Source: Sinanaerobacter sp. ZZT-01
Lineage (GTDB): Bacteria > Bacillota > Clostridia > Peptostreptococcales > Anaerovoracaceae
Direction: 5' to 3'
DNA length: 64,000 nucleotides
NCBI RefSeq assembly: GCF_035621135.1
Contig: NZ_CP141728.1
Span: 62,001 to 126,000, forward strand
Shown here: one piece after another, positions 17,364-26,608 of the stretch
Layout of the letters: each line of letters opens with the position of its first letter
Numbering within the stretch: position 1 is the first letter of the stretch
Notes under the pieces: generated by a model
What the model saw: the letters and a program-made list of their open reading frames with translations, nothing else
Told to the model about the DNA's origin: nothing
Database searches by the model: none
Made by a program: the position numbers and the translations under genes

Positions 17364-17832
17364 TCATTTCTATCATAGTTTTTAATTTCTGAGATATTTC
17401 ATTTGCTTCTTCAAGAGTCAACGCTGGTATTTCATGCGAATCACTTGCTGTATTAATATCGAGTGATGCCAAATGAAAAATCTGATAAATCGGTCCACGT
17501 TCAATCTCAATATACTGTATTCTGGAAATAGGAATTACCACCTTGCTGCGGATCAATACTCCATTCAGCAATTCAATGCGGTCTTGTTGAATGCTGTATC
17601 TCCACTCTTTATATTGAATCATCGGCATTATGAAGGTATTGACTAAAAAGAAAAGGATAAATAAAAAGGTCAATCCATTGAATCCAATTTTTACTGTCAG
17701 CATGTCACCAAATCTAGGCATGAGCAGTTTATATACAACCGGATAATAGATTGCAAAAAATATTGTCAAAAAAATGATTCTTCCTATCATCCAGGCTTTT
17801 ACTGCATTTTTATGTATACGACTATATTCCAT
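17347..17832 (-). CDS. YdbS-like PH-domain membrane protein
   Basis: 161 residues: two membrane helices near 15-38 and 50-70, then one bPH2 domain with the family pattern RIELLNGVLIRSKVVIPISRIQYIEIERGPIYQIF, shown here by its segments VVIPISRIQYIE and GPIYQIFHLASL. It begins within the last codons of the WG-repeat gene upstream (11-bp overlap) and overlaps the YdbT-like gene downstream, so the three genes form one transcription unit. Biochemical role unknown. Confidence 0.85.
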   Translation of the reverse strand: MEYSRIHKNAVKAWMIGRIIFLTIFFAIYYPVVYKLLMPRFGDMLTVKIGFNGLTFLFILFFLVNTFIMPMIQYKEWRYSIQQDRIELLNGVLIRSKVVIPISRIQYIEIERGPIYQIFHLASLDINTASDSHEIPALTLEEANEISQKLKTMIEMSDDVD

Positions 17833-19048
17833 CTCGTGTAATTACTCCTCCTTGACCATTTACTTCAACAAATGTTTTTCCATCTTCAAACGGGTCTGCA
17901 TCATCAAATACAGGGGGAATTACTACATCTCCATTCCTGTCAATATAACCGTATTTTCCATTCTTCCCTCGAAATAAAAGTAAACCATCCTGAAATCCCC
18001 TTCTTAATCCAGTGATACTGTTGCTTTCTTCATAAGGTACCTCAAATACGGCATCCCCGTTCTTATCGATTCCGCATAAACGCTTTCCTCTTCCAACAAT
18101 TGACAATTCTTCAGAATAAGAATAAAAATCGCTGCAGCTGATTCTTTGAACGATCTCACCATTCGTATTCATCAGGCCCCAAGTATCATTCTCACGTTTT
18201 GCAGGTGCCAATCCATCCGAAAACGGTTCAGCATGCTCAAAGCTTTCCTCAAACAGTGGTTTGAAATCATAATCCAGATATTTGCTTTCCTGAAATACAC
18301 TTTCCGTCTTATAGATAACCAGAAGCTTGTCTTCATCTGCTTTTTCAATCACATCGTACTTAGGATCTAACAATATTGTCCCATTTATATCCACGAGACC
18401 CCATCGTCCACCGATACTGTTCTTATTTGACTGCGCTTGAAACTGATACAATCCCCTTTCGCTATCAAATATGCTCAAAAAGTCACAATCAAATTTTAAT
18501 TTTATCTCTCCGGAAGGCTCTATAATATAATATCCGGCTTCATCTTCTACAACAGCATAACCATTTTCAAACGGAGATGCACTTTTAAAAGTCTTAGCGA
18601 TGTAATTACCTCCATCTAAACTATAATAATGCGCCTGATCTGTACTCCAATTTTTTCCCAGTATATATTTCATATCCCAATCCGGAGTAAGCGTCTCGTA
18701 TATAGCCGGAATGATAATTTCTCCGTCTTTGCGCATGACACCAAACAGCTTATCAAAAATCCCGTATTCCTCTTTGTCCTCTACAACCACAGAAAAAACT
18801 TTTAATCCATACTTCTCAAATTCTTTATTCAGTTTCATCTGGCGCCAATCTATAAATTCAAAATCTTTTTCAAGGGGAATTTCCCAATTAAGATTAGAAA
18901 TCGTCTTCTCAAGTAATTGTTTTTGCTGGTAAAACTCGTATGCTTTTATCCCGATTAAAAGTATTGCAATTGCTACAATTGCAATCATAATTCCCTTTTT
19001 ACTCTTTGTAAGTGCTGATTCGCTTTCTGAAAGTTCTGCTATCCCCAT
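17822..19048 (-). CDS. Membrane-anchored WG-repeat protein
   Basis: About 408 residues. One membrane helix near 20-40 and then an extracytoplasmic region made of WG-type beta repeats such as RWGLVDINGTILLDPKYD, TWGLMNTNGEIVQ, LCGIDKNGDAVFEVPY and KYGYIDRNGDVVIPPVFDDA. WG repeats form propeller-like scaffolds with no defined activity. The frame opens at a TTG (19060) that touches the AAAGGAA site; I prefer the ATG at 19048. First gene of a unit with the PH-domain pair, which suggests a shared envelope function. Confidence 0.8.
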   Translation of the reverse strand: MGIAELSESESALTKSKKGIMIAIVAIAILLIGIKAYEFYQQKQLLEKTISNLNWEIPLEKDFEFIDWRQMKLNKEFEKYGLKVFSVVVEDKEEYGIFDKLFGVMRKDGEIIIPAIYETLTPDWDMKYILGKNWSTDQAHYYSLDGGNYIAKTFKSASPFENGYAVVEDEAGYYIIEPSGEIKLKFDCDFLSIFDSERGLYQFQAQSNKNSIGGRWGLVDINGTILLDPKYDVIEKADEDKLLVIYKTESVFQESKYLDYDFKPLFEESFEHAEPFSDGLAPAKRENDTWGLMNTNGEIVQRISCSDFYSYSEELSIVGRGKRLCGIDKNGDAVFEVPYEESNSITGLRRGFQDGLLLFRGKNGKYGYIDRNGDVVIPPVFDDADPFEDGKTFVEVNGQGGVITRDGI

Positions 19049-19241
19049 ATCCGTTCTCAATTCCTTTCTTTCTCAATTATTACAATTCATTATAACATAG
19101 TACTTGCATTAATATATTGCGAACATCTTAACTTTTTAGCAAAGCTCCATCCTATCAGCCGCAGTATAAATCCAATATTTTTGCTCTTCTGATAGAGAAG
19201 TAAGTAAAAGACTTAAAATTTGAGTCATTTTGTGGTATTAT

Positions 19242-19292
19242 AAAGAAAGAAAAAACCTCTAAAAATTATTTTTAGAGGTTTTTTCTTTCTTT
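19242..19292. terminator. Very strong bidirectional terminator (24-bp arms)
   Basis: Perfect 24-bp inverted repeat (19242-19265 with about 19269-19292) centred on CCTCT/AGAGG and flanked by A- and T-rich stretches. It ends transcription of the endonuclease IV unit on the minus strand and could also block transcription from the other side. Confidence 0.9.
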
Positions 19293-19297
19293 CATTT

Positions 19298-20155
19298 TTA
19301 ATTTCTTCCTGAATTCAATGCAGCTCGGATCAGTTCAATTTCTGCCTTATGTCCGGCTAAATCATTCGGCGTTTCCAAGTAAAATGGTAAATCCGACAAT
19401 TTCGGATGGGTCAAAATATTAAGAATCGCTTCCATCCCGATCTTTCCGTTCCCGATTGTTTCATGGCGGTCCTTATGACTGCTGATTTCATTTTTACTGT
19501 CATTCAGATGTATCGCATAAAGCTTGTCCAGTCCAATAATTCTATCAAATTCCTGGAGAACCCCATTCAGATCATTTACAATGTCGTAACCGGCATCAAA
19601 AACATGGCAGGTATCCAAGCAGATCCCCAATTTATCGCTTTGTTCAACGCCTTCCATAATTTGATACAGTTCTTCAAACTTACTGCCGACTTCTGTTCCT
19701 TTGCCTGACATCGTTTCAAGAAGAACCATCGTTGACTGCTTCGTTGTTAAAACCAAATTTAACAACGAAATTACCTGTTTTATTCCAGCTTCTACACCTT
19801 GCCCCACATGATTTCCCGGGTGAAAATTATAAAAATTTCCCGGCAGATATTCCATTCTTTCTAAGTCATCTTTCATAGTCTCTAGCGCAAAACTCCACTT
19901 TTTCGGTTCAGAAGAACAAGGGTTTAGAGTATATGGGGAATGTGCTAAAATTCTTTCCATACCATTTTCAGTCATTAAGTTTAAAAGTTGTTGGACATCT
20001 TCTAAGTCCAGCTCCTTTGCTCGGCTCCCTCTTGGGTTTCTTGTAAAAAACTGAAATGTGTTAGCATTTATTTTAATTGCATCCTGCCCCATTGCATAAA
20101 ACCCTTTAGCCGACGACAGATGACAACCGATTTTGAGCTGATTTTCAGACCGCAT
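19298..20155 (-). CDS. nfo: Deoxyribonuclease IV (AP endonuclease)
   Basis: Zn-dependent AP endonuclease of the Nfo/xylose isomerase-like fold that incises DNA 5' to abasic sites. About 285 residues. Motifs with metal ligands are [73 protein letters not shown] and PFYLETPND. The start at 20155 has GGATGGGGTG ahead and overlaps the end of ybaK by 11 bp, so the two are translationally linked. The open frame extends 16 codons further upstream without a better start. Confidence 0.95.
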   Translation of the reverse strand: MRSENQLKIGCHLSSAKGFYAMGQDAIKINANTFQFFTRNPRGSRAKELDLEDVQQLLNLMTENGMERILAHSPYTLNPCSSEPKKWSFALETMKDDLERMEYLPGNFYNFHPGNHVGQGVEAGIKQVISLLNLVLTTKQSTMVLLETMSGKGTEVGSKFEELYQIMEGVEQSDKLGICLDTCHVFDAGYDIVNDLNGVLQEFDRIIGLDKLYAIHLNDSKNEISSHKDRHETIGNGKIGMEAILNILTHPKLSDLPFYLETPNDLAGHKAEIELIRAALNSGRN

Positions 20156-20627
20156 TCTCACCCCATCCTTTGCATACATCCACCCACTCCATACAATCTG
20201 CATATTTCTCCAATTCCGGTATTGTCAGTTCTATCACACTATTACTGCTTCCACAGGCTGGAAATACCGTAGTAAATCGTTTTAAGGATTGATCGAGATA
20301 AATAGAATTATCTTGCTTTACAGCAAACGGGCAAACCCCTCCAATAGCATGTCCTACCAATTCGAGCACTTCATCCGGTTTCAACATTTTTGCCTTTATT
20401 CCAAATTTTTCTTTATATTTTCGATTATCTATTTTGGCATCACCAGCAACAACAACCAAAATACACCCCGAATCTCCTTTAAACGATAGTGTCTTTGCAA
20501 TGCGCTCAGGTTCACACCCAAGTGCTGAAGCTGCTAATTCAACGGTCGCACTCGATACACCAAACTCTAATATTTTATCTTCTAAATTCCATTGTTTGAA
20601 ATATTCTCTTACTTTTTCAATCGACAT
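20145..20627 (-). CDS. YbaK/EbsC-type aminoacyl-tRNA deacylase
   Basis: Editing-domain protein of the ProX/YbaK superfamily that hydrolyses mischarged tRNA, typically Cys-tRNA(Pro). About 160 residues. Conserved pieces are [11 protein letters not shown] (catalytic Lys), [16 protein letters not shown], and [12 protein letters not shown] (substrate loop). The ATG at 20627 has AAGGGAAG ahead; 20 more codons in the frame look basic and non-conserved. Overlaps nfo. No proline-tRNA synthetase nearby. Confidence 0.9.
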   Translation of the reverse strand: MSIEKVREYFKQWNLEDKILEFGVSSATVELAASALGCEPERIAKTLSFKGDSGCILVVVAGDAKIDNRKYKEKFGIKAKMLKPDEVLELVGHAIGGVCPFAVKQDNSIYLDQSLKRFTTVFPACGSSNSVIELTIPELEKYADCMEWVDVCKGWGENAV

Positions 20628-20836
20628 ATCATCACTTCCCTTCTTAATTCTCAGAACTATTTTAATTCTTTTTATTCTCTTCGTCAAACCATCTGGCTCC
20701 TATAAAGAAGATGGTGATATTATGTTTTAAAAAACTCTCATAATAAGAATAAGTTTAATTTTTATCAATATCATATCATTTATTATAATGAAGCATATAC
20801 TAACAATATAGCAAATGAATCTACGGAGGGACTCTC

Positions 20837-21445
20837 ATGCAATTTAAAAATCAGGAAGATACAAGTAATAAACCGTACCTTACATACGACCAGATGAATA
20901 CTCTTGTCGCAGTACAAAAACTATGGATTAGAATGGGAGTGTGGAATCGCTCCTATATCAGAGCCTTAATTTACGATACTCCTAATATAAAATCATCAAA
21001 AAAAGGTATGCTTTCCCTTCCAGCAGAAGTCGGCTCCATGTCTAGTATCTTCTTTGGGACAGAAAACGGAAAAACTCTCGAAAATTTATCTTTACAATTT
21101 AACGAAACAATGATGGAAGTGATTGAGGCCATGAAATACGGAGACCTCATCCTAACAAATACAAAGGTAATTGAGTGGTATCACATAGCAGATGAAATCG
21201 CTACTTTTTTAGCAAAAATTAATATATATTGGGACAAAAATCAATGGCAGTATTTGCTTTATCAATATATCAAATACAAAATCGAAGAAGTCAATGCTAT
21301 TGTGACCGATAATACAGATGCAGAAATTAATTTATATAATTTAACAGAGAACATTAATTTTTTAATGTCAAACTATTTTGCTCGCGGTGTACTTTTTGCA
21401 AACACCGGTCTTGAAATTCTAGGTAAAGGCAAAGGTAAATGTTAA
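20837..21445 (+). CDS. Hypothetical helical protein
   Basis: 202 residues, not recognised. CGGAGGG stands 8 nt before the ATG, so translation is likely. No signal peptide or membrane segment. The first half has YDQMNTLVAVQKLWIRMGVWNRSYI, suggesting a four-helix fold with conserved aromatic residues, and the centre is amphipathic helix; the end is KGKGKC. Transcribed alone, away from ybaK, and followed by a terminator. The overall appearance resembles ferritin-like or acetylglutamate-kinase-annotated small clostridial proteins, but no metal-ligand pattern is clear. Confidence 0.75.
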   Translation: MQFKNQEDTSNKPYLTYDQMNTLVAVQKLWIRMGVWNRSYIRALIYDTPNIKSSKKGMLSLPAEVGSMSSIFFGTENGKTLENLSLQFNETMMEVIEAMKYGDLILTNTKVIEWYHIADEIATFLAKINIYWDKNQWQYLLYQYIKYKIEEVNAIVTDNTDAEINLYNLTENINFLMSNYFARGVLFANTGLEILGKGKGKC

Positions 21446-21471
21446 TTTTAAAAGATCCTTCCGATCATCTC

Positions 21472-21522
21472 TTCTATAAAAAATAGAGAAAGCTTCGCAA
21501 GCACTCTCTGTTTTTATAGAAA
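21472..21522. terminator. Terminator between convergent genes
   Basis: TTCTATAAAAA (21472-21482) pairs with TTTTTATAGAA (21511-21521), with a further GAGA/TCTC and GCTTCGC core. It sits between the convergent hypothetical gene and the peroxiredoxin gene. Confidence 0.8.
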
Positions 21523-21587
21523 AGAGGTATCCCTCAAACTTATTTGCTTTTAGAAAACCCCTTTTTTATAATATGTCAAAAAATAAA

Positions 21588-22235
21588 TCAGTCATTTTCA
21601 TTCACATTTTTATATTCAAACCAATCTGCCAAGCTGTAAATGCCGCATTCTTTATCCGATGTTTTATCTTCTCCTTTTTCTCTATGAAATAAAACCTTGT
21701 CTCCTATGATTTCGTTATGCGGCCAGTTGGCTGGAGCAAATACTTTTTTAATGGAAGCCATCTTTAAAGCTTTCGCTGTTCTAAGTATTTCATCAATGTT
21801 TCTTCCAATCTCTTTTGGATATTCCAATATCGTTCTCACTTTACCATTATGATCCACTATAATAACAGCTCTGACTGCTACTGTTTCATCTTCATTCGGA
21901 TGGATTAATCCAAGTGTCTCGGCAACAACTCTCTTTTCATCATCGATAACCGGAAATTCAATTTGTACATGAATATTATCTTTGATCCATTGAATCCATT
22001 GATGATGTGATTCCAAACTATCTACGCTTAGACCGATCAACTCCACGCCTAAATCGTTAAATTGTTTCATTTTCTTCTGAAAAGATACGAATTCAGTAGT
22101 GCATACCGGTGTAAAGTCTGCCGGATGGCTGAATAAAATAAACCACTTTCCTGCGTAATCCCCCGGCAATTGAATGCTTCCTTTTGTTGTTTCTACCTTA
22201 AGTTCAGGAAATCTATCTCTTAATGCGATTTTCAT
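21588..22235 (-). CDS. Peroxiredoxin (AhpC/TSA, Prx6-like)
   Basis: Thiol peroxidase reducing H2O2 and alkyl hydroperoxides. 215 residues. The catalytic motif is [17 protein letters not shown] with peroxidatic Cys near residue 46; the arginine and later strand elements are in [16 protein letters not shown]. The C-terminal part (FAPANWPHN) belongs to the longer Prx6 group. A second cysteine occurs near 200 in KECGIY, so a 2-Cys mechanism is conceivable. Single gene; important for an anaerobe's oxygen stress. Confidence 0.92.
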   Translation of the reverse strand: MKIALRDRFPELKVETTKGSIQLPGDYAGKWFILFSHPADFTPVCTTEFVSFQKKMKQFNDLGVELIGLSVDSLESHHQWIQWIKDNIHVQIEFPVIDDEKRVVAETLGLIHPNEDETVAVRAVIIVDHNGKVRTILEYPKEIGRNIDEILRTAKALKMASIKKVFAPANWPHNEIIGDKVLFHREKGEDKTSDKECGIYSLADWFEYKNVNEND

Positions 22236-22340
22236 ATAATCATTTGTATGAAGTCTCCATTAGATTCCTCATACACTCCTTTCTTAAAACTTATGTTCAA
22301 ATACTCTAACTTTATAATAGTAATACCCAATTTTTCCTTA

Positions 22341-22526
22341 TTAGAAACATGATTCTACTATTTTTATCTCATTTCCTAGAATATATCTCATGCAGATATT
22401 CCGGTCATCTCCAGCATAGCAAAAACGTTCGAGGCGTTCCAGTGGCGCAAACTCTTGATTTACATACAGATTGTAAAAATCTTCCTCCGAAACGTGCTGC
22501 CCTATAAAAAAACCCGCAAAATTCAA
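22341..22526 (-). pseudogene. Possible gene remnant (short ORF with protein-like end)
   Basis: The frame from a TTG at 22526 runs 61 codons, but its first codons lie within the terminator of the upstream gene and no ribosome site is seen. The part from about 22493, with SEEDFYNLYVNQEF and GDDRNICMRYILG, looks like real protein rather than chance. I cannot name a family. It may be the 3' end of a lost gene or a tiny gene with another start. Confidence 0.35.
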
Positions 22527-22544
22527 CTCAAATTATTGCAGGTT
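22505..22544 (-). terminator. Terminator of the permease-DUF2892 unit
   Basis: Minus strand AACCTGCAA and TTGCGGGTT pair around an 18-nt loop and are followed by six or seven T. Confidence 0.75.
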
Positions 22545-22569
22545 TTCTCTCTTCTCATTTTGTAAAAGC

Positions 22570-22773
22570 TTATTGTTCTCTCGTCTTATAAGTTGAGATT
22601 CCTAAAAGATCACTAATTGGGCAATAACGTGTCAGTCCAGTGATTAAAGGTACCAATCCAATAATTCCCCACCAGCTTTGGAAGTAAATACCCAAAAGCA
22701 CAATCGCTAATCCAATCGTAAGGCGGACTATTTGCTCTGTCTTTCCAACATTACATTTCATCTTCCGATCCAT
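22570..22773 (-). CDS. DUF2892 small membrane protein
   Basis: 67 residues. The N-terminus KCNVGKTEQIVRLTIGLAI and two hydrophobic stretches (about 15-32 and 34-50) with PLITGLTRYCPISDLLGI form the DUF2892 pattern, found alone or fused to rhodanese domains (YgaP). The conserved Cys residues near 8 and 51 are notable. GGAGGAG lies 7 nt before the ATG; it overlaps the upstream permease gene by 23 bp and is cotranscribed. Function unknown. Confidence 0.85.
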   Translation of the reverse strand: MDRKMKCNVGKTEQIVRLTIGLAIVLLGIYFQSWWGIIGLVPLITGLTRYCPISDLLGISTYKTREQ

Positions 22774-24208
22774 TATTTTTCTCCTCCTTTCTTGGTTTTA
22801 TCAATTCTTCAGAAAATTCTCGTGACAGCATTGATGTGTATTCCTGCTCTGAAAGGTCTTTCGTAAAAGGTTTCTTTTCTTTTGAATGTCCAGCTAAGCG
22901 AATTGCTATATAAATCAAAGAATAGACTGCAATGATTGTAAAACCCGCAATCAAACCCGAGACTTGTCCTGGTATAAAAGGCATGCTGAGGATAATTACA
23001 ATCATGCTAATCAAAGAAAACCATGAAGTATACGGGAAACCAGGCATCTGGCATTTCCCTTCCGGCGGACATCCGTTTCTCTTACGCAGCCGGATATGTG
23101 CCGCCATAATCATCACGTACGTAAATAGCAGTGCGAATCCTCCGGAACTAATTAAAAACAAATATATTTGCGGCAGAAAGATACCGATCCCCAGCCCCAG
23201 TAACATCGCCGATCCAGAAAACAAAATTCCTCGATAAGGAACGTCCGTTTTATCTTTCAGCCAATTTGGTGCATGTCCTTCCGATACGAGAGAACGCATC
23301 ATCCTGCCAAGTCCAAACATGGCTGCTAGCATCGTCGATATAATTGCAGTTATCATAACAATATTCAGCGCTGTACTTCCCCATCCAATTCCCTGATAAT
23401 TCAAAGCTGCCACCATTGGACTGACATCTTCTTTGATATTTTTTGCAGGAATCAGCGGAAATAAAAAAGCCATGGAAAGGATATAAAAACCGACAAGGGA
23501 TAAAATCGTATACAAAATTGCCTGTGGGACTGTCTTTCTGGGATTCTCACTTTCAGAAGCAGCAAGTCCGATAATTTCGAATCCGGCATAGCTGAACATG
23601 ACAATCAACATACTTCCGGCAATTCCTTTAATACCGCCTGTCATAAAGGGCTCTCTGCTTAATTCGCCTGCTCCGATCGCCGGAGTTTGAAAGGCAATTC
23701 CTAAAACCAATAACGCTGCGATTACGATAAAAGAGGCAATGGCAAATAGTTTTACCGCTGCAAGGCCGCTTTCCAATTTACTTAATTTATCGGCTCCAAG
23801 TAAATTAATAAGTGTCACACCAATGATGACAGCACCTCCAAGTAAAGGTATGGAAATATTCGGAATCCACTTGCTTACCAATATCGACACTGCCGTTGCT
23901 TCACTTGACATTGCCAAAACCATCCCCGTCCAATAGACCCATCCGACAATAAAACCGATTCCCCGCCCAAAAGCCTGCTCTGCAAAGGTTCGAAAGGAAC
24001 CTGAATCCGGATTTGCAACCGTCATTTCAGACAATGCGATCAATATAAAGTAGACCAAAATTCCACCGAGTACATAAGCAATCATAATGGATGGTCCCGC
24101 AGCACGAATTGCAACTGACGATCCAACGAAAAAGGAACCTCCGATTACCGTTCCTAATGCCATCATCGTAAGCTGCCAGGCAGATAATCCTTTTTTATTT
24201 TTTTCCAT
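22751..24208 (-). CDS. Amino acid permease of the APC family
   Basis: 485 residues with about 12 membrane helices. The N-terminal signature is QLTMMALGTVIGGSFFVGSS, the helix-1 substrate loop of the AAP/YAT branch, with SYAGFEIIGLAASESENPRK at helix 6 and a cytosolic motif GLGRMMRSLVSEGHAPNWL. Substrate cannot be told from sequence; amino-acid uptake by proton symport is the family role. The long cytosolic C-terminus (LIKPRKEEKNNGSEDEM) overlaps the DUF2892 gene. Confidence 0.9.
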   Translation of the reverse strand: MEKNKKGLSAWQLTMMALGTVIGGSFFVGSSVAIRAAGPSIMIAYVLGGILVYFILIALSEMTVANPDSGSFRTFAEQAFGRGIGFIVGWVYWTGMVLAMSSEATAVSILVSKWIPNISIPLLGGAVIIGVTLINLLGADKLSKLESGLAAVKLFAIASFIVIAALLVLGIAFQTPAIGAGELSREPFMTGGIKGIAGSMLIVMFSYAGFEIIGLAASESENPRKTVPQAILYTILSLVGFYILSMAFLFPLIPAKNIKEDVSPMVAALNYQGIGWGSTALNIVMITAIISTMLAAMFGLGRMMRSLVSEGHAPNWLKDKTDVPYRGILFSGSAMLLGLGIGIFLPQIYLFLISSGGFALLFTYVMIMAAHIRLRKRNGCPPEGKCQMPGFPYTSWFSLISMIVIILSMPFIPGQVSGLIAGFTIIAVYSLIYIAIRLAGHSKEKKPFTKDLSEQEYTSMLSREFSEELIKPRKEEKNNGSEDEM

Positions 24209-24378
24209 AAGTTACCTCTTAATTTTTTATTTATTTGTCTTTTTTCAAACATTTATCGTAACATTAAGTTATTATTCCTCAAATTCAAAAATATATAAGA
24301 GTAAGAAGTAAATTTGACTGATTTTCTCTGCTTACGTCATAGAATATCCAGAAGGCAAAGGCGATTTTCCCTTAAACT

Positions 24379-26160
24379 TTATTTTATTAGAATTAAAATA
24401 TCTAAATTTATAAAATAATTACTTTCGTTCTTTAAAAAGTTAATATTTGCTTCTCGTATTACAAATGTCAGCTTCGCTTCATTATTTTCAACAGTAAAAG
24501 AGGCTTCCTCATTGGACAGTTCATATTTTTCTTCCGTATAACCACGATACCTTGAGAAAATTTCCTGCACATTCCATCGAATTACTTCTTGGTTTGCCTG
24601 TACCAATATAAAATCAAATGTATCCCCTTCTTTTACCTTATTCAAAGTATAATTTCTCCCTGACTGCTCGATTTCGCAGATTTTAGTCTCCCGATTGTCA
24701 TCTGTATTTAAAAAGACATGTACCAATGCATCATATCCTTGAATATCAATGAGCGCATCCGACTTTAAAGAAACATAAATAAATCGGCTTTGGCTCGATT
24801 CTTGCTCGTATCGGTCAAAACCAAACGTGTTATAAAAATCTTCATAAAACGAAAAGTCTTTTGGAAACCAGGCGATTTTGTCTGTATAATGCATGCGTTC
24901 TAAATATTCAACCGACAGGATGATTTTTTCTTTATCTTCATCCGGTATAGCCTCTTGCTTCAAAATTTGATTGTTTCGAAGCATAGCATTTTTAATCAAA
25001 ACATGTTTCAATCGGTTTTCCTGGCTGATTCGGCTGACAGAAAAAGCATCCACCGGAGGCACAATGCAAATAAGGGAAAAAAGGATGAGCATCACTGCAA
25101 GGATGCCATTTTTCTTAATAGGTATGAAACACATCACTATCCCGGCCAAAATTGCATAAATACCAAACACGATGATAAAATATCGTGTATGAGTGATTCC
25201 CGTTTCTTTTAAACTCAAAAGAGAGGAAGCAATTTGAAATGCCATCATCGGAACAAAAACCCTTGGAAGTACTCTTCGAAACCAAATAGAAAATTTATTT
25301 TCCATCCGACTCGTCAGAAGATATACAAGGATCACCGCAGTTGCATAAGATATGAGCATTGGCTCTAGTAACCTGCTTGTCCAAAAATCTCCTTGAATAT
25401 TTATTACGATGTAAAGCAGTAAGATGATCGTAAACGCCGATAGCAGAGGGACAACCACATTAGACAGTAAAACCTCTAAAAATTTCGGACATCCCGCTGC
25501 ATTTTTTATTAATTCATTTTTTTCCGCAATCCGGTCAAATTCTTCTTTATGATCTTTTTCCCCAGGGAATACCGGTATCAAGGATAGAAAAAAAACGGGT
25601 GCAAAGAAGAGAAAGGAAAGATTTGCTACATGCAAATATGCAGTTGAACGAAGCGGTATAATCAATAGATCCAATGCCGCTATGATAAAACTACTTCCCC
25701 CGAAAATGACGAGGGAAAAAAGCAAGGATTGAAAAAAAGCCTTAAATGCAATGAAAAAACTTTCATTAAAAGTCACTTGGCTGCGAATCGTTGGAATCCA
25801 AAGGTAAGCAGAAAACAACGCTGCTGCCCCCAGTAAAGTTCGTATCCCAATCTCTTCGCTGAATTCAGAAACAGATTTAATGATTAAATAGTATCCTAAG
25901 GTAAAAGCAGAACTGCAGCCTATAAAAGCAAGGCGAATGGATATTTTATAAAAGAAGCGCTCAAATACCGCCTGCAAAGATAAACTAAAAAAAACTCCAA
26001 AAATGCAGCTTAAAATCTCTATTATATAATCTTTTCCGCTTTGTATGGAATAAGAAACCAATACTGCTGCTGTAAAAAGAAACACAACGGCCAAAGGATA
26101 ACGTGCAACTGCATTATGGATTTTATTTAAGCTTCCTCGCATGATTCTCAGTCGACTCAT
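24379..26160 (-). CDS. DUF4153 multi-pass membrane protein
   Basis: 593 residues. Roughly eleven hydrophobic segments occupy 20-390, arranged as in DUF4153 proteins (GGSSFIIAALDLLI and SLLSLKETGITHTRYF are recognisable segments). A soluble C-terminal portion of about 200 residues follows, with several mixed beta-type stretches, probably outside the cytosol. No enzyme motif. Transcribed alone toward 24379. Physiological role unknown. Confidence 0.8.
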   Translation of the reverse strand: MSRLRIMRGSLNKIHNAVARYPLAVVFLFTAAVLVSYSIQSGKDYIIEILSCIFGVFFSLSLQAVFERFFYKISIRLAFIGCSSAFTLGYYLIIKSVSEFSEEIGIRTLLGAAALFSAYLWIPTIRSQVTFNESFFIAFKAFFQSLLFSLVIFGGSSFIIAALDLLIIPLRSTAYLHVANLSFLFFAPVFFLSLIPVFPGEKDHKEEFDRIAEKNELIKNAAGCPKFLEVLLSNVVVPLLSAFTIILLLYIVINIQGDFWTSRLLEPMLISYATAVILVYLLTSRMENKFSIWFRRVLPRVFVPMMAFQIASSLLSLKETGITHTRYFIIVFGIYAILAGIVMCFIPIKKNGILAVMLILFSLICIVPPVDAFSVSRISQENRLKHVLIKNAMLRNNQILKQEAIPDEDKEKIILSVEYLERMHYTDKIAWFPKDFSFYEDFYNTFGFDRYEQESSQSRFIYVSLKSDALIDIQGYDALVHVFLNTDDNRETKICEIEQSGRNYTLNKVKEGDTFDFILVQANQEVIRWNVQEIFSRYRGYTEEKYELSNEEASFTVENNEAKLTFVIREANINFLKNESNYFINLDILILIK

Positions 26161-26372
26161 TTTAATAGCTCCTTAATTTCTCCTAATATATAAAAATTAT
26201 TTTAACATTTTATTGAACAATTATGTAGAAATTCAAAAAATGCTTCTTATGCTATCGATTGAAATCCCATCATCTTCCTAACATACTTATCAAACCATCG
26301 AGCAAACTATATCTTGTAAGGAGTTACATTTTGATTTTCAAAACATGCAATTGCATGAGTAACTTACTTGCC

Positions 26373-26402
26373 AAGACGGGATATCAGCCCGTCTTTCTTT
26401 TA
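26373..26402 (+). terminator. Plus-strand terminator-like hairpin upstream of a small gene
   Basis: AAGACGGG and CCCGTCTT (7-nt loop) followed by T-rich sequence. It lies between the divergent DUF4153 start and the 44-codon gene, so a short plus-strand transcript may begin within 26161-26372. Nothing else is recognised in 26161-26372. Confidence 0.65.
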
Positions 26403-26426
26403 TATTAGAAAATTGAGGTGATTTAT

Positions 26427-26561
26427 ATGGCAAAGGACAGTCAGCCCGATAACAAACAAGCAAGAATGAAGAAGTGTAATTATCAGACTCCTATTACGAA
26501 AGAAAACCAAAATCAAAATAGAAATGCAAAGAAACAATCCATTGAAAACAATGACGTTTAA
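26427..26561 (+). CDS. Small basic, Asn/Lys/Gln-rich protein (44 aa)
   Basis: A 44-codon gene with TTGAGGTGAT 6 nt ahead of its ATG and a strong terminator behind it, which argues that it is real. The product is hydrophilic, with many Lys, Asn and Gln, one Cys (KKCNYQTP), and no membrane segment or signal peptide. No family recognised. Its composition recalls small DNA- or RNA-binding or spore proteins, but I have no evidence for either. Confidence 0.65.
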   Translation: MAKDSQPDNKQARMKKCNYQTPITKENQNQNRNAKKQSIENNDV

Positions 26562-26574
26562 TCGTTATGGTGTT

Positions 26575-26606
26575 AAAAAAGCTGCAAGCCAATTTGCAGC
26601 TTTTTT
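26575..26606. terminator. Bidirectional terminator between convergent genes
   Basis: AAAAAAGCTGCAA and TTGCAGCTTTTTT form a perfect 13-bp stem around a 6-nt loop, between the 44-codon gene and the MATE gene. Confidence 0.9.
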
Positions 26607-26608
26607 CT

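Noticed and set aside
26331-26408. 25-codon TTG-started ORF with a good AAGGAG site on the plus strand
   Set aside because: Its second half is simply the translation of a terminator hairpin (AAGACGGG/CCCGTCTT). Without conservation data I do not call it a gene.
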